From assembly GCA_964485555.1 (NCBI GenBank), contig CAZAJN010000019.1, positions 1 through 7,407 on the forward strand: a stretch of DNA of 7,407 nucleotides. Reading direction: 5' to 3'. Positions 1-4,648 of this stretch are shown in pieces. Source of the DNA: GWC2-37-8 sp964485555 (GTDB taxonomy: Bacteria > Patescibacteriota > Minisyncoccia > Moranbacterales > GWC2-37-73). Numbering within the stretch: position 1 is the first letter of the stretch; every line of letters starts with the position of its first letter. Under the pieces are notes generated by a model, which was not told the DNA's origin, made no database searches, and was given only the letters and a program-made list of their open reading frames with translations. A program made the position numbers and the translations under genes.

Positions 1-19
1 TCGGGATTTTTTTGATTAT

Positions 20-58
20 AAAAAAAGCGGGCTCCCTGCGGGTTGCCGTAGGGAGCTC
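20..58 (-). terminator. Rho-independent terminator of the small secreted-protein gene
   Basis: Read on the minus strand, positions 58-46 and 41-29 form a 13-bp stem closed by a 4-base loop (42-45). The core pairing is GCTCCCT with AGGGAGC plus an inner CGG/CCG block. The stem is followed by a run of seven U (A-run at 20-26). It lies about 28 bases past the stop codon at 86-88, the right place to end that transcript. It is GC-rich, like the gene it serves. Confidence 0.9.
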
Positions 59-85
59 TGGTGGTTGGGTTTTTACTCGTGATGG

Positions 86-433
86 TTAGCTGGTGGCGAA
101 AGCACACGCTATGGCGCAATCTTGTGCATTGGGCCAGACACGCGTTGGAGTCACCTTCCTGTGGACGATCGCCATGTGTGCCAGGCCTTTTTCCTTTGAA
201 AACAAAAGGTCGGCATTTGTTGCTACCGCAAGACGGAAGTGCGGGCTGATGCAGATATCCGCTGGGGTTGTGTCCTGGTGGGCCACCGCCGAGGCCACCG
301 CGGACTGGTTGCTGATGAAAGCGGGCCTGTCGTGAGCTGGATGACTGAGATCCCAGCCAGCCAAGACTCTGTCGCCAAAAGAAAAGGCGAAAGAGACCAG
401 CAAAGCAAGAACCCAGTAAGTCGTTTTCGTCAT
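86..433 (-). CDS. Small secreted protein of unknown function, GC-rich, 115 aa
   Basis: I do not recognise this protein. The start is well supported: AAAAGGAGG lies 4 bases before the ATG at 433. Residues 1-25 form a plausible Sec signal peptide (TKTT, hydrophobic WVLALLVSFAFSF, likely cleavage after VLA). The mature part is about 90 residues with no membrane segment. It holds three cysteines (C61, C106, C110) and scattered histidines (H31, H34, H52, H65, H86, H91). A Cys pair spaced CxxxC near the C-terminus could form a disulfide or bind metal, but that is a guess. The gene is a complete single-gene unit with promoter, leader and terminator. Its base composition is odd: positions 241-300 contain 42 G/C of 60, while the rest of the window is visibly AT-rich. 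Two other frames are also open across it, a common by-product of high GC. The secreted call is fairly sure; the function is unknown. Confidence 0.75.
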   Translation of the reverse strand: MTKTTYWVLALLVSFAFSFGDRVLAGWDLSHPAHDRPAFISNQSAVASAVAHQDTTPADICISPHFRLAVATNADLLFSKEKGLAHMAIVHRKVTPTRVWPNAQDCAIACAFATS

Positions 434-437
434 GCTT

Positions 438-443
438 CCTCCT
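438..443 (-). promoter_or_regulatory. Strong Shine-Dalgarno site of the small secreted-protein gene
   Basis: On the minus strand AGGAGG, inside AAAAGGAGGAAGC, sits 4 bases before the ATG. It is the only near-consensus SD at any start codon in this window and fixes the start at 433. A second AAAGGAGG lies about 40 bases upstream (complement of 477-484) without a well-spaced start codon. Confidence 0.8.
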
Positions 444-488
444 TTTGAATGGAAAAATCATGCGTGGGCCGTCAAACCTCCTTTGTCC

Positions 489-514
489 TTCCAAGACTCG
501 GCACATTCTTGGAA
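489..514 (-). promoter_or_regulatory. Hairpin in the leader of the small secreted-protein gene
   Basis: TTCCAAGA (489-496) and TCTTGGAA (507-514) are perfect 8-base inverted arms around a 10-base loop. They lie between the promoter and the two SD-like sites, so they would fold in the 5' untranslated RNA. No U-run follows on the minus strand, so it is not an obvious terminator. A protein-binding site on the DNA is equally possible. Confidence 0.5.
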
Positions 515-538
515 TTGGAATGAAAAACTGCAACATTA

Positions 539-573
539 ATTATAAGTATGCATTGATATAAAATTATTGTCAA
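539..573 (-). promoter_or_regulatory. Promoter of the small secreted-protein gene
   Basis: On the minus strand a perfect TTGACA (complement of 568-573) is followed after 17 bases by CATACT (545-550), a 4/6 match to the -10 consensus. A perfect TATAAT follows directly (539-544) but at a 23-base spacing. Either -10 gives a leader of about 100 bases before the ATG at 433. The exact -10 is uncertain. Confidence 0.6.
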
Positions 574-584
574 TAAAACAATCA

Positions 585-623
585 ATGCAATAAAACCGCC
601 AGAAAATGGCGGTTTTATTGCAT
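585..623 (-). terminator. Terminator after the DUF5666-like gene
   Basis: Perfect 16-base inverted arms (585-600 and 608-623, core AAAACCGCC / GGCGGTTTT) flank a 7-base loop. The structure begins about 10 bases past the stop codon at 634-636. The GC core is flanked by A/T tracts on both sides, so it could stop transcription in either direction. Only the leftward gene reads into it. Confidence 0.85.
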
Positions 624-633
624 CAGTGGTGTA

Positions 634-1029
634 TTATTTGACGGAAACTCTGCGGATAGTTTTGGCGGTTATGATTTCATCCGAGACAGTCCCTAAAACT
701 TTGATTTTGTCTCCGACATTGATCTGCGAAATCGAAATATCTTTCCATAGTCGATCACGCAGTCTTGTTTCATCGGATATGCGCGCTGTGAATTTTTTCG
801 ATCTTCTTTCGAAAGTTATTGAATTTTCCGAAACAGCTCTCACGATTCCAACCGTAGCCCTGCTTTTGTTTGAACTCCTTTCGCTTTCTGTGCTTTTGGC
901 CTTGATTATGCGTTCTTGGTGAGAGCGCTGAACTCCTTCTTTAGCGCTGGCATCCATGATTAAACTGGAGGTTCCGATGGCGATAGCCATGCCTGAAATT
1001 GCCAAGGCTTTGCGTACGTTTTTTTTCAT
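634..1029 (-). CDS. Secreted DUF5666-like small protein, 131 aa
   Basis: This is a predicted exported protein. Residues 1-29 form a signal peptide: basic MKKNVRK, a hydrophobic core at about 8-24, and cleavage likely after DASA. Residues 30-56 are a polar, charged linker rich in Ser, Glu and Lys. Residues 57-131 resemble the DUF5666-type beta-barrel: VGIVRAVSENSITF, then a Thr/Arg-rich strand, then INVGDKIKVLGTVSDE, then ITAKTIRRVSV. This follows the usual pattern of G-x-V-x-x-V, a central 'VGD.v.v.G' turn and a closing strand. The family assignment comes from this pattern only, and the role of such domains is not established. There is no SD: the ATG follows a purine-rich AT leader about 13 bases after the likely transcription start. 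The gene is single, with its own promoter and terminator, and runs divergently from the pilin-like gene. Confidence 0.8.
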   Translation of the reverse strand: MKKNVRKALAISGMAIAIGTSSLIMDASAKEGVQRSHQERIIKAKSTESERSSNKSRATVGIVRAVSENSITFERRSKKFTARISDETRLRDRLWKDISISQINVGDKIKVLGTVSDEIITAKTIRRVSVK

Positions 1030-1048
1030 TTTGTTTTTATTGTTACGG

Positions 1049-1057
1049 ATTATATCA
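1049..1057 (-). promoter_or_regulatory. Extended -10 promoter of the DUF5666-like gene
   Basis: The minus strand reads TGATATAAT, a perfect -10 with the TG extension. No good -35 is seen 16-18 bases upstream. The ATG at 1029 is 19 bases past the -10, so the leader would be only about a dozen bases and has no SD. Confidence 0.7.
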
Positions 1058-1061
1058 TAAG

Positions 1062-1089
1062 AAAAAATCAGAAAAATCTCTGATTTTTT
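1062..1089. repeat. AT-rich inverted repeat between divergent promoters
   Basis: AAAAAATCAG (1062-1071) and CTGATTTTTT (1080-1089) are perfect 10-base arms with an 8-base loop. The repeat covers the place where a -35 box of the leftward DUF5666-like gene would lie. It could be an operator or a weak terminator-like hairpin. Few G/C pairs make strong RNA folding doubtful. Confidence 0.45.
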
Positions 1090-1158
1090 TCATGCAAAAA
1101 TTTATACGCGCAGACAGATGCTTTTGATTCATTCGGATGTGCTCCAAGCTTGAATGAT

Positions 1159-1187
1159 TTGATTTGTGCTTTCAAATTGGCTATAAT
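1159..1187 (+). promoter_or_regulatory. Promoter of the pilin-like gene
   Basis: TTGATT (1159-1164) and TATAAT (1182-1187) are separated by 17 bases, the ideal spacing. Transcription would start near 1194, leaving a leader of about 50 bases that contains two small palindromes (1201-1211 and 1229-1241). Confidence 0.7.
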
Positions 1188-1246
1188 TCCAAGTGCATGT
1201 TATAAATTATAGGGTTTGCTGGTTGCGATAAGATAATCTTAGCATT

Positions 1247-1699
1247 ATGGAATATATAGGAAAAATAAAAAATAAAATATTAAATCTGAGTGTGGCGCAG
1301 AAAGTCGGGATTGTTTTGTTGCTCCTGCTTTTTATTGTTGCTGGAATTCTCTATGTTAATCCGAAGAGGAAAATGGTAGAAATGCGCAACTCTCAAAGAA
1401 GGAGCGATGTGGTCAACATTCTGAATGCGGTCTATGAATATTCAAAGAAAAATGGACTGCCGGAATCAATAAATGAAAATCCCAAAATGATTTGTCGAAG
1501 TGGATCTTCCTGCGAGGGATTTGTCGATATCTCAGGCATTTTGGAGGTTGAAAAAAAAGTATTGTCAGAAGTTCCCATTGATCCATCTGCGGATGATTTG
1601 AGCACTTCCGGATATCAGATTTCAAAATCAGCCAATGGGCGCATAAACGTCATGGCTCCTTTGGCTGAAAATAATGCCGTCATCAGATTGAGCAAATGA
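1247..1699 (+). CDS. Membrane-anchored pilin-like protein, 150 aa
   Basis: This is a single-span protein with a pseudopilin-like outer domain. Residues 1-17 are short and basic and should be cytoplasmic; about 18-37 is a strongly hydrophobic helix (VGIVLLLLLFIVAGILYV). It is followed by RNSQRRSDVVNILNAVYEYSKKNGLPE (about 47-73), the amphipathic helix and 'x-x-Y-x-x-x-N-G-x-P' signature common in type IV pilin-like proteins of Gram-positive and CPR bacteria. Later parts also fit: PIDPSADD and SGYQIS (about 110-126), then GRINVMAPLAENN, a pattern of strands that ends many such proteins. C83 and C89 could form a disulfide loop. A prepilin peptidase motif (G-F-T-L-I-E) is absent, so it is probably not processed or assembled as a true pilin. 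No SD precedes the ATG. I infer a surface role; a function cannot be given. Confidence 0.75.
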   Translation: MEYIGKIKNKILNLSVAQKVGIVLLLLLFIVAGILYVNPKRKMVEMRNSQRRSDVVNILNAVYEYSKKNGLPESINENPKMICRSGSSCEGFVDISGILEVEKKVLSEVPIDPSADDLSTSGYQISKSANGRINVMAPLAENNAVIRLSK

Positions 1700-1710
1700 T
1701 TCAAAAATGT

Positions 1711-1800
1711 CATAGAACATTCAAACACAAAAACATTTATACATCCGGAAATTGTGTGTGACTGACGAATCATACCTTTAAATGGCTGAATGATTTTATG
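1711..1800. repeat. Degenerate inverted-repeat arms in the pilin-like/dedA gap
   Basis: CATAGAACATTC (1711-1722) is matched in inverted form by GAATGATTTTATG (1788-1800), with one substitution and one extra base. The left part of the gap uses A/C-rich words (AACATTCAAACAC, AAACATTTATACAT) and the right part T/G-rich words. The gap between AI-2E permease and lgt has the same design and shares AACATT(C/G)AAACAC. No convincing terminator or promoter is seen in this gap. Confidence 0.4.
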
Positions 1801-1808
1801 TAGACAAT

Positions 1809-2417
1809 ATGATTGATCCTAGTTTTCATGAAAATTTCCGCGAAGTCGGATTTATTATGAGTTCCGTAAAAAACGGATCTTATTTTGCGATATTTGCTCT
1901 TTCAATATTGGTCAGTTTTGTGATTCCCTTACCGGAGGCGGTGGCTCTTTTGCTATTCGGCTTTATTGGCGCGACCTCCCAATTGGACATTCAAACGATA
2001 TTTGCAGTCGCATTTTTGGGCTCAATAGTGGGGGACAATGGCCTTTACAGGCTCAGCTTTGCCGGTAACGCTTGGGTGGAGAGGTTTAATCGCAAGATGC
2101 GCAGGCATAAGCTCATAAAATATGAAAACCTGGTTGTGGGCAACATCAACAAAACCATATATTTCTTGCGTCTGATAACAGGGGTACGTTTTTTTGGTCC
2201 AATGATTGCGGGAACATTGGGAATCGGGTGGCGCAAATTTTTCTTGGCAAATTTCGGCGCAACGTTCATCAATGTGGCTATATTTGTTTCATTGGGTTAT
2301 TATTTGCATCAAAACATCCTGTCTTTGATAGCTGAGGTTGAAATAGTCAGGAACCTTCTTTTGTTTTCCTCTGCGGTCATCGTAGGTTTTCTGCTGAATA
2401 TTTTTTCAAGAAAATAA
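1809..2417 (+). CDS. DedA/VTT-domain (SNARE-associated) membrane protein, 202 aa
   Basis: This is a multispan protein of the DedA/TMEM41/VTT family, members of which act in lipid scrambling or undecaprenyl-phosphate and phospholipid transport and in membrane homeostasis. Features in order: a hydrophobic segment (24-41) ending in IPLPEAV with the conserved Glu43; a second segment with GFIGA (48-56); GSIVGDNGLY (71-80), the Gly-Asp...Tyr motif; a basic loop (90-105); then FLRLITGVRFFGPMIAGTLG (119-138), the family's 're-entrant' motif with Arg121 and Arg127; FLANFGATFIN (145-155); and terminal helices (156-168, 180-198). Length is normal for the family. Two starts are possible: ATG 1809, or ATG 1857 (Met17). 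Neither has an SD. I use the longer one because it leaves a usual N-terminal tail. Its substrate cannot be read from sequence. A 198-bp inserted element now separates it from its terminator. Confidence 0.88.
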   Translation: MIDPSFHENFREVGFIMSSVKNGSYFAIFALSILVSFVIPLPEAVALLLFGFIGATSQLDIQTIFAVAFLGSIVGDNGLYRLSFAGNAWVERFNRKMRRHKLIKYENLVVGNINKTIYFLRLITGVRFFGPMIAGTLGIGWRKFFLANFGATFINVAIFVSLGYYLHQNILSLIAEVEIVRNLLLFSSAVIVGFLLNIFSRK

Positions 2418-2421
2418 CAGC

Positions 2422-2633
2422 TTATCTGGGATCATGCGCAATATATAGTTCCATAGAAAATGGCTGCGTTTTTTGTTTTGCTATTTTCTTTTTGGCCAAC
2501 AATTACGACAGTAATTCTTGAGTCCTCGACCATAGATTTGGGTCAAGGACGTGCTCAAAAAGGAAATAGCAAAACAAAAAATGCACTTGATGCTAAACAA
2601 TTGGAACCATATATTGCGCATGACCATTATCTG
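2422..2633. mobile_element. MITE-like palindromic element with 7-bp target-site duplication
   Basis: The element proper is 2429-2626 (198 bp). Its ends are 25-base terminal inverted repeats (2429-2453 and 2602-2626) that match at 22 positions; the core CATGCGCAATATAT is exact. The 7-base direct repeat TTATCTG directly abuts both ends (2422-2428 and 2627-2633), as expected for a target-site duplication. Inside, a second pair of arms (2465-2494 and 2556-2585, 30 bases) pairs fully if two G-U pairs are allowed. The centre carries two small hairpins (2501-2516 and 2522-2550). There is no transposase and no convincing gene; a 62-codon frame inside is a by-product. It sits just after dedA and before the terminator. 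The mobilising transposase family is unknown. A structured RNA gene is the alternative, but the abutting direct repeats favour insertion. Confidence 0.75.
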
Positions 2634-2642
2634 CAAGTCCAA

Positions 2643-2675
2643 AAAAGATGACTCCTGTCAGAGTCATCTTTTTTT
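2643..2675. terminator. Bidirectional terminator between dedA and the deacetylase gene
   Basis: AAAAGATGACTC (2643-2654), loop CTGTCA, then GAGTCATCTTTT (2661-2672) with further T to 2675. The A-run on the left and T-run on the right let it serve both the rightward dedA transcript (through the inserted element) and the leftward deacetylase gene, which ends at 2687. Confidence 0.9.
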
Positions 2676-2686
2676 CATGTGATTTG

Positions 2687-3397
2687 CTAGAAATATTTTT
2701 TTATCTTGACGAAGTCTTCGGCCAGCTCGGGATGACAAGCTATTTCAATTTTTCCTTCCGGCAAATTGTTCAAGAAGTGGTCAATGTTCTTCAGCCAATC
2801 CAGACTGACTAATTCATCCGAGGAAACACAAGAAGACCGTCGGAAGGTTCTCAGATTGAGCAATCGCAGCAATCTCAGGATGTGCGCGACGAGGGTGTTT
2901 TGACGCAAATTCATGTTGCTACCAAATCGTAGATAGGGAATAAGAAATTCCTTTTGAATTTTTAGGGCGATTGTGAAAAAAAGTGGAAAAAAATGCACGT
3001 GCTCATGTGAACTGATTCCGTCAGGACTGCGGCCGAACATTTGTTGGAATATCACTATTTGACGTTTCCATTCTGTCTCCACTTTGCCGGGCAATATTTC
3101 CAACAGGAACATTCTGCCTAAAAATCCAAAAACTCTGGCAAATGCGCCAGCTCTCTTTTTTCTTTCATTTTCAAATTCGTGCAGGATGTCAAGATGTATG
3201 TCTATCTTCACTCCGCTCCTGTTGAGTTCAGCTATTTCCTTTGCAGTGATGATTCCTCGCGTCATCACGCCTACGCGATCGATTTTTCCAAGTGATATGA
3301 GGTAGAGTATGTTGCGATTGCAGCGCGAACTCACTCCGAAATCATCAGCAGAGACAATGAGACGTTCGCGATGAGATTCATAAGAAATGTTCTCCAT
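2687..3397 (-). CDS. YdjC/ChbG-family carbohydrate deacetylase, 236 aa
   Basis: This is a predicted metal-dependent deacetylase of N-acetylated sugars; relatives act on chitooligosaccharides (ChbG) or hopanoid glucosamine (HpnK). Motifs in order: LIVSADDFGVS (13-23), the opening strand with the metal-site Asp18/Asp19; VGVMTRG (42-48); KIDIHLDILHE (64-74), the family's 'G-x-H-x-x-L' strand with His68; GISSHEHVHFFP (127-138), the H-x-H-x-H metal motif; and EIACHPE (218-224), a His-Pro motif like the family's terminal one. There is no signal peptide, so it should act in the cytoplasm. The frame stays open upstream to an ATG at 3478, but I choose 3397: it puts the first motif at the usual distance from the N-terminus, and the 27-residue extension runs over the promoter of the divergent permease. 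No SD is present. The substrate is unknown. The C-terminus is a little shorter than in typical members. Confidence 0.85.
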   Translation of the reverse strand: MENISYESHRERLIVSADDFGVSSRCNRNILYLISLGKIDRVGVMTRGIITAKEIAELNRSGVKIDIHLDILHEFENERKKRAGAFARVFGFLGRMFLLEILPGKVETEWKRQIVIFQQMFGRSPDGISSHEHVHFFPLFFTIALKIQKEFLIPYLRFGSNMNLRQNTLVAHILRLLRLLNLRTFRRSSCVSSDELVSLDWLKNIDHFLNNLPEGKIEIACHPELAEDFVKIKKYF

Positions 3398-3421
3398 AAT
3401 TGTATTAATATAATAATTTGT

Positions 3422-3449
3422 TTGAAAAAAAGGTTTAATGTGATATAAT
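3422..3449 (+). promoter_or_regulatory. Promoter of the AI-2E-family permease gene
   Basis: TTGAAA (3422-3427, 5/6 to consensus) and TGATATAAT (3441-3449, extended -10) are 16 bases apart. Transcription should begin near 3456, giving a leader of about 40 bases. Confidence 0.75.
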
Positions 3450-3497
3450 CTTAGCAAATCAGCAGTTAAAAGCAACATGATTTCTTAAAAAAAATAT

Positions 3498-4556
3498 ATG
3501 GAATTAAAAAGGTACAATGTTTATTTCTTCTTTTTCATCCTGATCGGCATAAGCATCCTGACGTATTTCATTTTCAAGCCGTTTCTGATGCCTATTTTGC
3601 TGGCCGCCATCCTGGCAGTCGTTTTTCAACGTCCTTACAATTTCTTCGTGAAGATGACGAACGATAGAAGGAAAATAAGCGCTTTTTTCATTTCATTTTT
3701 AGGGATAATAGCTTTCACTTCGTTTTTTCTGATTATTGTCGGACTGGTATTGAACGAGGCCTCTAATTTTTATCACACGACTTTCGGAGCTCAACAGTCC
3801 CAGCAATTTTTGGATAACATGGTGAATAACATTAATAACAATATCCTTTTGAAAACTGTCGGTTTTGATAATCTGGTCAATGCTGAGACGATCCGGAATT
3901 CATTCTCGCAGCTGGGACAGAACGCTTTTGCTATCTTTCAGAAAACATATCAAAGTGTCGCTAGTCTGATATTTTTTACGGTCATCATGTTTTTCACACT
4001 TTACTATTTCCTGATTGGAGGAAAGGAATTGGTCAAAGACATCATGTATCTGAGTCCTCTTCGAGATGAACATGAGAAGGTGCTGATCAAGAAATTCATT
4101 TCCATAAGCAGGGCGACAATCAAGGGAACTTTGATAGTGGGGCTTGTCCAGGGTTCAATAGGGGCGACTCTGTTTGCTATAGTTGGAATCCCATCAGCAA
4201 TTGTCTGGGGTATTGTCATGATGCTTCTTTCACTTATTCCAATGTTGGGCACGGGTCTTATCTGGCTACCAGCCGCTATCATCATGTTTCTGATGGGAAA
4301 CGTTTGGCAAGGTGTGACTATTTTGATCGTCGGCGCAGGAGTGATCTCAACGATTGACAATTTCCTTAGGCCAAAACTTGTCGGCAGTGACACTCAGATG
4401 CATCCATTGATTGTTTTCTTTGCTACATTGGGAGGGATAAGCATGCTGGGATTCCTTGGTTTCATAGTCGGTCCCATCATAGTGGCTCTATTCCTTGCAC
4501 TATGGGAAATTTATGGTACGGAATTCAAAGCCGAATTGAAGAAATTTAATTCATAA
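3498..4556 (+). CDS. AI-2E family transporter (YdiK/PerM type), 352 aa
   Basis: This is a multispan permease of the AI-2E/UPF0118 family. Members include TqsA (autoinducer-2 export) and Na+/H+ antiporter-like proteins, and most have no proven substrate. Hydrophobic segments lie at about 9-27, 30-46, 60-86, 154-173, 207-232, 234-265, 268-285 and 303-335. A polar outer region rich in Asn and Gln (about 88-150) separates the first three from the rest, as is usual. The conserved half contains GLVQGSIGATLFAIVGIP (215-232), SLIPMLGTG (245-253), DNFLRPKLVG (287-296), HPLIVFFATLGGI (302-314) and GFIVGPI (321-327), all family hallmarks. Length is normal. There is no SD before the ATG. The promoter is shared back-to-back with the leftward deacetylase gene, and lgt follows after about 90 bases. 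Quorum signalling should not be assumed. Confidence 0.9.
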   Translation: MELKRYNVYFFFFILIGISILTYFIFKPFLMPILLAAILAVVFQRPYNFFVKMTNDRRKISAFFISFLGIIAFTSFFLIIVGLVLNEASNFYHTTFGAQQSQQFLDNMVNNINNNILLKTVGFDNLVNAETIRNSFSQLGQNAFAIFQKTYQSVASLIFFTVIMFFTLYYFLIGGKELVKDIMYLSPLRDEHEKVLIKKFISISRATIKGTLIVGLVQGSIGATLFAIVGIPSAIVWGIVMMLLSLIPMLGTGLIWLPAAIIMFLMGNVWQGVTILIVGAGVISTIDNFLRPKLVGSDTQMHPLIVFFATLGGISMLGFLGFIVGPIIVALFLALWEIYGTEFKAELKKFNS

Positions 4557-4567
4557 AATCATTTAAT

Positions 4568-4638
4568 CATTAAAACATTGAAACACGGAAGAACCCAGTA
4601 GTGTTGTTGCGATGCTTATATGATTGTATGTTTTAATG
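4568..4638. repeat. Inverted repeat in the permease/lgt gap
   Basis: CATTAAAACAT (4568-4578) and ATGTTTTAATG (4628-4638) are perfect 11-base inverted arms 49 bases apart. The left side repeats AATCAT and CATT words and the right side their complements, including TGTATGTT twice (4625-4632 and 4641-4648). There is no T-run terminator and no clear promoter here, so lgt may be co-transcribed with the permease. Confidence 0.5.
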
Positions 4639-4648
4639 CTTGTATGTT

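Noticed and set aside
93..335. Rightward 80-residue frame opposite the small secreted-protein gene
   Set aside because: The minus strand has promoter, SD, signal peptide and terminator; the plus strand has none. The short likeness to the thioredoxin-like protein is recorded as a finding, not as a gene.
1..461. A third minus-strand frame, open from an ATG at 461 to the window edge
   Set aside because: It runs straight through the terminator at 20-58, has its SD-like site 15 bases away, and its product is low-complexity with no signal or domain. High GC leaves few stop codons.
2429..2626. CRISPR array or tandem repeat
   Set aside because: The repeats are two nested inverted pairs, not regularly spaced direct repeats.
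2460..2651. Rightward 63-residue reading frame downstream of dedA
   Set aside because: It lies almost wholly inside the palindromic element and ends in the terminator. Its sequence is explained by the T-rich and A-rich arms, and it has no SD or known motif.
3398..3478. N-terminal extension of the deacetylase from the ATG at 3478
   Set aside because: It adds 27 residues before the usual first motif and overlaps the divergent promoter.
3498..4556. Naming the permease as an autoinducer-2 exporter
   Set aside because: The family name comes from TqsA, but most members have no proven substrate and no luxS or lsr gene is present here.
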